A stretch of 5,766 nucleotides of DNA from an uncultured Actinomyces sp. Lineage in GTDB: Bacteria > Actinomycetota > Actinomycetes > Actinomycetales > Actinomycetaceae. Position numbers and translations under genes: made by a program. Location of the stretch: positions 1 through 5,766 of the forward strand of contig CAKAPY010000100.1 in assembly GCA_916719935.1 (NCBI GenBank). The letters are read 5' to 3'. The notes below the pieces were generated by a model that was not told the DNA's origin, did no database searches, and saw only the letters and a list, made by a program, of their open reading frames with translations. Positions 1-5,711 of this stretch are shown here, piece after piece. The first letter of the stretch is position 1; each line of letters starts with the position of its first letter.

Positions 1-511
1 TGTCCTTCCCCCTCTCTATGAGATTTTCTGGTCAGCGCTGATCCTGTTGATCATTCTTCTGGTCGTCGGTCGTTACGCGCTGCCGCGGATCTACTCAATG
101 ATCGATGAGCGACGCGAAGCGATTCAGGAAGGCCTCGAGGCTGCTGAGAAGGCGCGCGCCGATTCTGCCGCGGCCGCTCGCGAAAAGGATGAGCTGCTGC
201 GCGAGGCTCAGGCTGAGGCTCACCAGATCCGTGAAGATGCACGTGCTCAGGCCCAGCAGATCGTCGCACAGGCACGTCTTGATGCGCAGGTTGAGGCTCA
301 GCGCGTGCAAGATGCCGCTCAACGCCAGATTCTTGCCGAGCGGCAGGCCGCGCAGATTAGCCTGCGTAGCGATGTTGGTTTGCTCGCTAGCGAACTCGCA
401 GAGAAGCTCGTGGGTGAGCATCTGGAGAATACCGATCTCACTGCTCGCGTTGTGGATCGTTTCTTGGATGAACTCGAGGCTGAAGAAGTTCCCATTGGTG
501 GTGTGAACTGA
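1..511 (+). CDS. atpF: F1Fo ATP synthase subunit b, 5'-truncated
   Basis: Subunit b is the membrane-anchored peripheral stalk that holds the alpha3-beta3 head still against the rotor. The reading frame is open from base 2 and gives 169 residues before the TGA at 509-511, so only a short N-terminus (perhaps 10-20 residues, judged from usual family length) is missing. Visible residues from about 8 to 23 form one hydrophobic membrane segment (FWSALILLIILLVV), followed by the family-typical RYALPRIYSMIDERR junction. From there to about residue 120 is a long Ala/Glu/Gln/Arg-rich helix without prolines, as expected for the right-handed coiled coil of b. The C-terminal part (LASELAEKLVGEHLE) matches the delta-binding end of the family. 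The TTG at 47 lies inside the membrane segment and is not a real start. The stop overlaps the atpH start by one base. It is a plain b, not a b-delta fusion. Confidence 0.96.
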   Translation, partial: VLPPLYEIFWSALILLIILLVVGRYALPRIYSMIDERREAIQEGLEAAEKARADSAAAAREKDELLREAQAEAHQIREDARAQAQQIVAQARLDAQVEAQRVQDAAQRQILAERQAAQISLRSDVGLLASELAEKLVGEHLENTDLTARVVDRFLDELEAEEVPIGGVN

Positions 512-1299
512 TGACTCCTGAGTTGTTACGCGAACGTCTTGCGCAGGCGGGCGATGAGCGTATGAAGGTAGCGGAAGATCTTTTCGGCGTCGCAGACTTT
601 TTGCGAACGAATTCTTCTGTCCAACGTGCACTCACCGACCCTTCGCGAGAACAGAGTGATAAAGACGCTCTTGTTGATCGTCTTTTTACTCCGGTTGTAT
701 CTGCTGTCTCGATTCAGTGTCTGCATGACCTGGTAGCGGGTCACTGGTCCCGTCCGCGTGACATTGTGCACGCTGTCGAAGAAGCAGGCTGCGATGCAGT
801 GCTGCTCAGCGCGCAATTTGATGGGGTATTGGAAGAAACAGAAGCCCAGCTTGTTGCGGTTTCTGTTTTCCTTCAGTCACATCGCGATCTCAGAAATGAA
901 CTCTCTGACCTGTCCGCCCTTTCTCCGAAGGGACGCGCAGATCTTGCCCAGACGGTGTTCCAGAGTGTTCTTGGCCAGCCGAGTCTGCGTCTTTTGCGCC
1001 GATGCGTGGGACGAACCTCGCATGGCCATCTTTTGGGAAAGCTGCGGGAATTGGCTGTTCGCGCCGCAAAGCTCTCCGGTCGACGCTTCGTATTCGTTGA
1101 GTCGGCACACGAGCTGAGCGACGACCAGAAGATGCGTCTCGAGAAGATTCTTGAGACCAAGCTGGCCAGCCCCGTTTCGGCAACCTACACGCTGCGCCCT
1201 GAACTGCTCGGCGGCCTCGTCATCCGAATGGGGACGGAGCGAGTCGATGCGTCACTGGCCACGCGAGTTGGCGCTCTAAAACGTTCGATCGTCGGTTAA
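511..1299 (+). CDS. atpH: F1Fo ATP synthase delta subunit, long actinobacterial form
   Basis: Delta (the OSCP equivalent) sits on top of the alpha3-beta3 head and joins it to subunit b, completing the stator. The product is 262 aa, against about 177 in E. coli. The C-terminal half is canonical: RRFVFVESAHELSDDQ (191-206) and the ending LLGGLVIRMGTERVDASL (232-249), the beta-rich domain and Gly-Gly hallmark of the family. The extra length is N-terminal. Residues 24-84 align with residues 114-175 at an offset of 90-91 (L..V..FL, then L-[ST]-D, then A and F), so the helical domain seems to be present twice. The ATG overlaps the atpF stop (TGATG), and only a weak GGTGG (497-501) precedes it, so translation is probably coupled to atpF. 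The family call is firm; the duplication is my reading by eye. Confidence 0.95.
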   Translation: MTPELLRERLAQAGDERMKVAEDLFGVADFLRTNSSVQRALTDPSREQSDKDALVDRLFTPVVSAVSIQCLHDLVAGHWSRPRDIVHAVEEAGCDAVLLSAQFDGVLEETEAQLVAVSVFLQSHRDLRNELSDLSALSPKGRADLAQTVFQSVLGQPSLRLLRRCVGRTSHGHLLGKLRELAVRAAKLSGRRFVFVESAHELSDDQKMRLEKILETKLASPVSATYTLRPELLGGLVIRMGTERVDASLATRVGALKRSIVG

Positions 1300-1323
1300 G
1301 CCCGATGTGTCTGAGGAATAGAT

Positions 1324-1330
1324 AGAAGGA
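1324..1330 (+). promoter_or_regulatory. Ribosome binding site of atpA
   Basis: AGAAGGA lies 7 bases before the ATG at 1338, in the 38-base spacer after atpH. It is the clearest Shine-Dalgarno match between atpF and atpA and fits alpha being needed in three copies per enzyme. It supports the 1338 start, which gives the MADLSISPEEV N-terminus typical of actinobacterial alpha subunits. Confidence 0.85.
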
Positions 1331-1337
1331 ATGCTCA

Positions 1338-2978
1338 ATGGCTGATCTGTCCATTAGCCCCGAGGAAGTACGGGCGGCGCTCGACTCTTTCGTGGAATCG
1401 TATCAACCTGCACAGGTTGCGACCGATGAAGTCGGTCATGTTACCGAAACTGCTGACGGTATTGCCCACGTTGAGGGGCTTCCCGGAACTATGGCAAACG
1501 AACTCCTGCGTTTTGAGGACGGGACGCTGGGGCTTGCTATGAACCTTGAACAACGTGAAATCGGCACCGTTGTCCTTGGGGACTTCTCCTCCATTGAAGA
1601 AGGACAGCCTGTTTACCGTACTGGTGAAGTGCTCTCAGTCCCCGTTGGTGATGGCTACCTCGGTCGTACCGTTGACCCGCTGGGTCGCCCCATCGACGGC
1701 CTTGGTGATATCACCGACTTGGAAGGTCGACGAGCGCTGGAACTTCAGGCTCCTGGTGTCATGATGCGTAAGTCGGTTCACGAGCCGCTGCAGACCGGCC
1801 TGAAGGCGATCGACTCGATGATCCCGATTGGTCGTGGTCAGCGTCAGCTCATCATTGGTGACCGTCAAACCGGTAAGACCGCGATCGCCTTGGACACGAT
1901 CATTAACCAGCGTGACAACTGGCTTTCCGGCGATGTGAACAAGCAGGTTCGATGCATCTATGTCGCCATCGGCCAGAAGGGCTCGACAATCGCTTCGGTT
2001 CGCTCGACTCTTGAGGACGCCGGAGCAATGGAGTACACGACGATCGTTGCTTCTCCGGCCTCGGATCCCGCGGGCTACAAGTACATGGCTCCCTACACCG
2101 GTAGCGCAATTGGCCAGCACTGGATGTACCAGGGCAAGCACGTCCTCATCGTTTTTGATGACCTTTCAAAGCAGGCTGAGGCCTACCGCGCGGTTTCGCT
2201 TCTTCTGCGCCGTCCTCCGGGGCGTGAAGCATACCCCGGCGACGTTTTCTACTTGCACTCACGCTTGCTGGAACGCTGTGCAAAGCTCTCCGACGAGCTC
2301 GGTGGGGGATCGATGACCGGTTTGCCGATTATCGAAACCAAAGCAAATGACGTCTCCGCGTACATTCCGACCAACGTTATTTCGATTACCGATGGTCAGA
2401 TCTTCCTTCAGTCTGACCTCTTCAACTCGAACCAGCGGCCGGCTGTTGATGTCGGTATTTCGGTGTCTCGTGTCGGTGGCGCTGCTCAGATTAAGGCGAT
2501 GAAGAAGGTCGCCGGTACTTTGAAGCTCACGCTTGCGCAGTACCGTTCGATGGCGGCCTTCGCGATGTTTGCATCCGATCTTGATGCTGCAACTCGTCGT
2601 CAGCTCACGCGTGGTGAGCGTCTCATGGAGCTTCTCAAGCAGCCGCAAAACTCGCCCTATGTTGTTCAAGACCAGGTTGCCTCAATCTGGGCCGGAACAA
2701 ATGGCTACCTCGATGACCTCGAGGTGAGCGAAGTTCTCTCCTTTGAAAGCGGTCTGCTGGACTACTTGCGTGCAAACTCCACGGTGCTTGATGAGATCGC
2801 CGCCACCGGTGAGCTCTCGAAGGAAACCGAAGAGGCCTTGCGCGCTGCGGTTGAGACCTTCCATGGCCAATGGGTGAGTGCGAAGGCAGCACCGGTCTCG
2901 CTTGATGACGCTGAGGTGCAGGCCGAGCGTTCTCAGGAAGAAATCGTTCGTTCACGCCCGGTAGTGTCTGAGGCCTGA
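1338..2978 (+). CDS. atpA: F1Fo ATP synthase subunit alpha
   Basis: Alpha alternates with beta in the F1 hexamer and carries the non-catalytic nucleotide sites; it also gives the arginine finger to the catalytic site. The product is 546 aa. Residues 1 to about 95 form the N-terminal beta-barrel (crown) domain, followed by the nucleotide-binding domain with Walker A GDRQTGKT at 174-181 and Walker B VLIVFDD ending at D274-D275. The VSRVGG motif places the arginine finger at R378. The rest is the C-terminal helical domain. The segment NWLSGDVNKQVRCIYVAIGQ in the core is of actinobacterial type. The conserved fold ends near W512 (compared with the E. coli end FKATQSW), leaving a 34-residue tail (513-546) that is net acidic. 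Mycobacterial alpha also has a tail, there lysine-rich and linked to suppression of ATP hydrolysis. No key residue is missing. atpG starts two bases after the stop. Confidence 0.98.
   Translation: MADLSISPEEVRAALDSFVESYQPAQVATDEVGHVTETADGIAHVEGLPGTMANELLRFEDGTLGLAMNLEQREIGTVVLGDFSSIEEGQPVYRTGEVLSVPVGDGYLGRTVDPLGRPIDGLGDITDLEGRRALELQAPGVMMRKSVHEPLQTGLKAIDSMIPIGRGQRQLIIGDRQTGKTAIALDTIINQRDNWLSGDVNKQVRCIYVAIGQKGSTIASVRSTLEDAGAMEYTTIVASPASDPAGYKYMAPYTGSAIGQHWMYQGKHVLIVFDDLSKQAEAYRAVSLLLRRPPGREAYPGDVFYLHSRLLERCAKLSDELGGGSMTGLPIIETKANDVSAYIPTNVISITDGQIFLQSDLFNSNQRPAVDVGISVSRVGGAAQIKAMKKVAGTLKLTLAQYRSMAAFAMFASDLDAATRRQLTRGERLMELLKQPQNSPYVVQDQVASIWAGTNGYLDDLEVSEVLSFESGLLDYLRANSTVLDEIAATGELSKETEEALRAAVETFHGQWVSAKAAPVSLDDAEVQAERSQEEIVRSRPVVSEA
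2970..2973 (+). promoter_or_regulatory. Ribosome binding site of atpG
   Basis: GAGG lies 7 bases before the ATG at 2981, inside the last codons of atpA. The match is short, but the two-base gap between the atpA stop and the atpG start allows terminating ribosomes to restart, so coupling probably adds to initiation. Confidence 0.6.
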
Positions 2979-2980
2979 GT

Positions 2981-3910
2981 ATGGGCGGACAACAAAGGAT
3001 CTATAAACAGCGGATTGCATCTACGCAGACGCTGGCTAAGGTCTTTCGTGCGATGGAAATGATCGCGGCATCGCGAATTGGTGCTGCGCGTCGGGCAGCG
3101 ACTGAACTTGGACCCTATGAGAAGGCTCTGACGCAGGCAGTTGCCGCTGTCGCTATTCATACGGACCTTGACCACCCGCTGACTCGTGAGCGTCACGATA
3201 CGCCACGTGTCGCGGTCCTTGTGGTTGCTTCCGATCGAGGGATGGCCGGAGCCTACTCTGCAACGATTCTTCGCGAGGCCGAACGTCTTGTTGAACGCCT
3301 CGAAGAAGAAGGAAAGGTTCCGGTCCTCTACACCTACGGTCGACGCGCCCAGGCGTATTTCCGCTTCCGGGGCGTGGAGATCGAAGATTCGTGGGAAGGG
3401 GAGTCTGATTCGCCTTCCCAGGAGATCAGCAATCAGATCGCTCGTGAACTTCTTGAGCGCTTCACCGATTCAGATCCTATGACTGGCGTGTGCGAAGTTC
3501 ATTTGGTCTACACACGGTTCAAGTCGATGATGAGTCAGGTTCCTGAGGTTCGACGCATGATTCCTCTTTCCGTTGTCGATGCTCCTGAAGGGGATCGTGA
3601 ACGCGATGAGGAACGCGGTGAGCACAAGGTGAATGCTGAGCTCTTCCCCGAGTACGAGTTCATTCCTTCACCCGAAGAAGTTCTTGACACCCTGCTTCCG
3701 CTGTATGTCTCGAGCAGGATCCGAAATGTTCTTTTGCAAGCTGCCGCATCAGAGTTGGCTTCGCGCCAGCGCGCAATGCATACGGCGACGGATAACGCAG
3801 AAGAGCTCATTACGAAATACACGCGTCTGGCGAATTCGGCCCGTCAGGCGGAGATCACTCAAGAGATCACTGAAATCGTGGGCGGTGCCGACGCATTGGT
3901 CCAGGGCTGA
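2981..3910 (+). CDS. atpG: F1Fo ATP synthase subunit gamma
   Basis: Gamma is the central shaft; its N- and C-terminal helices form the coiled coil that turns inside alpha3-beta3, and its globular part sits near the c-ring. The product is 309 aa. The N-terminal helix is canonical (GGQQRIYKQRIAST, then RAMEMIAASRI ending at residue 33). The Rossmann-like middle contains VAVLVVASDRGMAGAYS, equivalent to the family's SDRGLCGxYN. The C-terminal helix holds the hallmark ASELASRQRAMHTATDNAEE and ITQEITEIVGGADAL. A strongly charged segment at about 200-216 (D, E, R, H and K, nt 3578-3628) follows the strand RRMIPLSVV and makes this loop longer than in mycobacterial gamma as I recall it, whereas the mycobacterial insert further upstream (before the VHLVYT strand) appears to be absent. 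The family call is certain; the loop comparison is from memory. Confidence 0.97.
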   Translation: MGGQQRIYKQRIASTQTLAKVFRAMEMIAASRIGAARRAATELGPYEKALTQAVAAVAIHTDLDHPLTRERHDTPRVAVLVVASDRGMAGAYSATILREAERLVERLEEEGKVPVLYTYGRRAQAYFRFRGVEIEDSWEGESDSPSQEISNQIARELLERFTDSDPMTGVCEVHLVYTRFKSMMSQVPEVRRMIPLSVVDAPEGDRERDEERGEHKVNAELFPEYEFIPSPEEVLDTLLPLYVSSRIRNVLLQAAASELASRQRAMHTATDNAEELITKYTRLANSARQAEITQEITEIVGGADALVQG

Positions 3911-3923
3911 GGCCCGTGCACAT

Positions 3924-3928
3924 GGAGA
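3924..3928 (+). promoter_or_regulatory. Ribosome binding site of atpD, deciding the start
   Basis: GGAGA lies 8 bases before the ATG at 3937. Two other in-frame starts, GTG 3916 and ATG 3922, lie upstream. The 3922 codon overlaps this site and would add five residues not expected in beta subunits. A TGAGG at 3908-3912 could serve ATG 3922 at a 9-base spacing, so the upstream start cannot be fully excluded. Confidence 0.7.
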
Positions 3929-3936
3929 AAATAGAA

Positions 3937-5385
3937 ATGACTACTACTTCAACAGGACAGGGACGGGTCGCACGTGTTGTCGGACCGGTTGTCGATGTTG
4001 AGTTCCCGCCGGATGCAATTCCTCCCTTGTACAACGCATTGCACGTTGACGTGAATCTTTCCGGGCAGAGCGAAGGTGAAGACGCAGTTCAGACGATCAC
4101 TCTTGAGGTTGCTCAGCACCTTGGTGACAACCTGATTCGTGCGATTTCGCTCAAGCCGACCGATGGTATGGTTCGCGGCTCGGTTGTCACCGATACTGGC
4201 GCTCCGATTTCGGTTCCCGTTGGCGATATCACGAAGGGTCATGTCTTCAACGTGACCGGTGAGGTCTTGAACCTTAAGCCCGGTGAACATCTGGAAATCA
4301 CCGAACGCTGGCCTATTCACCGCCAGCCTCCGGCATTCGACCAGCTCGAGGCTCGTACGAAGATGTTCGAAACGGGTATCAAGGTTATCGATTTGCTCAC
4401 CCCATATGTTCAGGGTGGCAAGATTGGCCTCTTCGGTGGCGCAGGTGTGGGCAAGACCGTTCTGATTCAGGAAATGATTCAGCGTGTTGCTCAGAACCAC
4501 GGTGGCGTTTCGGTTTTCGCCGGCGTTGGTGAGCGTACCCGTGAAGGTAACGACCTGATTCACGAAATGGAAGAGGCTGGCGTCTTCGATAAGACGGCAC
4601 TGGTCTTCGGACAGATGGATGAGCCGCCGGGGACCCGTCTTCGTATCGCGCTGACCGGTTTGACCATGGCAGAGTACTTCCGCGATGTTCAGCATCAGGA
4701 CGTGCTGCTCTTCATCGACAACATCTTCCGCTTCACTCAGGCCGGTTCAGAGGTTTCGACGCTTCTGGGTCGTATGCCTTCCGCTGTTGGTTATCAGCCG
4801 AACCTTGCTGATGAAATGGGACAGCTTCAGGAACGTATTACGTCTGCTGGCGGTCACTCGATTACGTCGCTGCAAGCAATTTACGTTCCTGCAGACGACT
4901 ACACTGACCCGGCACCTGCGACGACCTTCGCCCACTTGGACGCAACGACGGAATTGTCGCGTGAAATTGCATCACGCGGTATTTACCCCGCCGTTGATCC
5001 CTTGGCGTCAACGTCTCGAATCCTTGATCCGGCACTGGTCGGTCGTGAACACTACGACACTGCTACTCACGTAAAGGCGATCTTGCAGAAGAACAAGGAA
5101 CTGCAAGACATCATCGCCATTTTGGGCGTTGATGAATTGTCTGAAGAAGACAAGGTCACCGTTGCACGTGCACGCCGCATTGAGCAGTTCCTCTCGCAGA
5201 ACACCTACATGGCTGAGAAGTTCACCGGTGTTGAGGGCTCGACTGTTCCGCTGTCCGAGACTATCGAGGCCTTCAAGCGTATTGCTGAGGGCTATTACGA
5301 TCAGGTCCCGGAGCAGGCCTTCTACAATATTGGTGGCATCGACGATCTTGAACATCGTTGGCACGAGATCGAGAAGGATAACTGA
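3937..5385 (+). CDS. atpD: F1Fo ATP synthase subunit beta
   Basis: Beta carries the three catalytic sites that make ATP from ADP and phosphate. From ATG 3937 the product is 482 aa, the usual length. Using that numbering, the N-terminal barrel starts with GRVARVVGPVVDVEFP, Walker A is GGAGVGKT (167-174) with K173, and the catalytic loop GERTREGND has E199 and R200. Walker B LLFIDN has D261, and Y350 in GIYPAVDPLAS is the adenine-stacking tyrosine equivalent. The DELSEED lever that contacts gamma is exact at 399-405. Nothing is missing or broken. The start was chosen because GGAGA stands 8 bases before it and because MTTTSTGQGRVARVVG resembles actinobacterial beta N-termini; a start at 3922 or 3916 would give 487 or 489 aa. 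The gene follows atpG after 26 bases and ends one base before atpC. Confidence 0.98.
   Translation: MTTTSTGQGRVARVVGPVVDVEFPPDAIPPLYNALHVDVNLSGQSEGEDAVQTITLEVAQHLGDNLIRAISLKPTDGMVRGSVVTDTGAPISVPVGDITKGHVFNVTGEVLNLKPGEHLEITERWPIHRQPPAFDQLEARTKMFETGIKVIDLLTPYVQGGKIGLFGGAGVGKTVLIQEMIQRVAQNHGGVSVFAGVGERTREGNDLIHEMEEAGVFDKTALVFGQMDEPPGTRLRIALTGLTMAEYFRDVQHQDVLLFIDNIFRFTQAGSEVSTLLGRMPSAVGYQPNLADEMGQLQERITSAGGHSITSLQAIYVPADDYTDPAPATTFAHLDATTELSREIASRGIYPAVDPLASTSRILDPALVGREHYDTATHVKAILQKNKELQDIIAILGVDELSEEDKVTVARARRIEQFLSQNTYMAEKFTGVEGSTVPLSETIEAFKRIAEGYYDQVPEQAFYNIGGIDDLEHRWHEIEKDN
5372..5378 (+). promoter_or_regulatory. Ribosome binding site of atpC inside atpD
   Basis: AGAAGGA lies 8 bases before the GTG at 5387, within the codons for the last residues of beta (EKDN). 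It decides the atpC start and implies that epsilon translation begins while ribosomes are finishing atpD. Confidence 0.85.
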
Positions 5386-5386
5386 C

Positions 5387-5653
5387 GTGCCTGCCACCGA
5401 TAAGTTGCAGGTCGAGATCGTTTCACACGAAGGCAGGCTTTGGCACGGCAGTGCATCTCAGGTCAGCTTTCCGGCAACGGATGGCTCCATCGGCGTGCTT
5501 CCCGGACGACAACCGCTTCTTGCGGGTCTTGTTCCCGGACGTGTGAGTATCACGACTGAGCAAGGAGTTGTCGACTTCGATATCGATAAAGGTCTGGCTT
5601 CAGTAGATTCCGACTTTATTACGATTGTCGTGGAACACGCCTCCCAGATGTGA
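5387..5653 (+). CDS. atpC: F1Fo ATP synthase epsilon subunit, short form without C-terminal helices
   Basis: Epsilon binds gamma and the c-ring at the foot of the central stalk and in many bacteria also inhibits ATP hydrolysis. The GTG start gives 88 aa. The sequence covers only the N-terminal beta-sandwich: LQVEIVSHEGRLWHG (7-21), the hallmark FPATDGSIGVLPGRQPLLAGL (28-48, conserved as F-x-T-x-G-x-x-G-V-L-P-x-H-x-P in the family) and strands running to IVVEHASQM at the end. The C-terminal helical hairpin found in E. coli (138 aa) or mycobacteria (about 121 aa) is absent. The stop is followed at once by the terminator hairpin, with no further in-frame coding that would suggest a frameshift. 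Short epsilons of this kind are known in some actinobacteria, so this is probably the native form. The start rests on the AGAAGGA 8 bases upstream. Confidence 0.95.
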   Translation: MPATDKLQVEIVSHEGRLWHGSASQVSFPATDGSIGVLPGRQPLLAGLVPGRVSITTEQGVVDFDIDKGLASVDSDFITIVVEHASQM

Positions 5654-5658
5654 GTGAG

Positions 5659-5700
5659 CGGTGTGCGGGCTTAAACTGTCCGCACACCGTCATTTTCTTC
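5659..5700 (+). terminator. Probable intrinsic terminator after atpC
   Basis: CGGTGTGCGG (5659-5668) pairs perfectly with CCGCACACCG (5680-5689). The stem extends inward by a G-T and a C-G pair, leaving a 7-base loop TTAAACT. A pyrimidine-rich, T-rich run (TCATTTTCTTC, 5690-5700) follows. This is the shape of a rho-independent terminator at the end of the atp operon. The T run is broken by C and A bases, so termination may be partial. It could also act as a 3' stabilising stem, with some read-through into the next gene, which has no visible room for its own promoter. Confidence 0.75.
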
Positions 5701-5706
5701 AGGAGG
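5701..5706 (+). promoter_or_regulatory. Consensus ribosome binding site of the downstream gene
   Basis: AGGAGG, the perfect Shine-Dalgarno core, begins directly after the terminator T run and lies 5 bases before the ATG at 5712. It is the strongest such site in the window and fixes the start of the downstream gene. Confidence 0.85.
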
Positions 5707-5711
5707 TTTTC

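Noticed and set aside
47..49. TTG as the start of atpF
   Set aside because: The frame is open back to base 2 and the residues before it (LPPLYEIFWSALIL) are part of the membrane segment of subunit b, so the true start is upstream of the window.
201..310. Repeated GAGGCTCA-type motifs in atpF
   Set aside because: They come from the Ala/Glu/Gln-rich coiled-coil codons of subunit b and are not a separate DNA repeat.
95..631. A 178-codon open frame on the minus strand opposite atpF and atpH
   Set aside because: It spans the junction of two real genes on the other strand, its composition is that of an antisense shadow, and it has no visible ribosome binding site or family match.
1331..1345. A four-codon mini-ORF (ATG CTC AAT GGC TGA) overlapping the atpA start, as a possible leader peptide
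   Set aside because: Its ATG touches the AGAAGGA with no spacing, so it could not use that site, and its content is too short to suggest attenuation.
1635..2141. A 168-codon open frame on the minus strand opposite atpA
   Set aside because: It is antisense to the most conserved part of alpha, including Walker A, and has no features of a real protein.
1307..2973. The 10-base repeat GTGTCTGAGG at 1307-1316 (before atpA) and 2964-2973 (before atpG)
   Set aside because: Several chance 10-base repeats are expected in a window of this size; the distances to the two start codons differ (21 and 7 bases), and one copy encodes the end of alpha.
3684..3719. TTGACA at 3684-3689 inside atpG as a possible internal promoter
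   Set aside because: The only -10-like sequences nearby (TATGTC at 3704, CAGGAT at 3714) have spacings of 14 and 24 bases, outside the useful range, and the codons are conserved gamma sequence.
3949..4695. A 248-codon open frame on the minus strand opposite atpD
   Set aside because: It lies wholly antisense to strongly conserved beta coding sequence, its translation resembles no family I recognise, and codon bias in the sense gene explains an antisense frame without stops.
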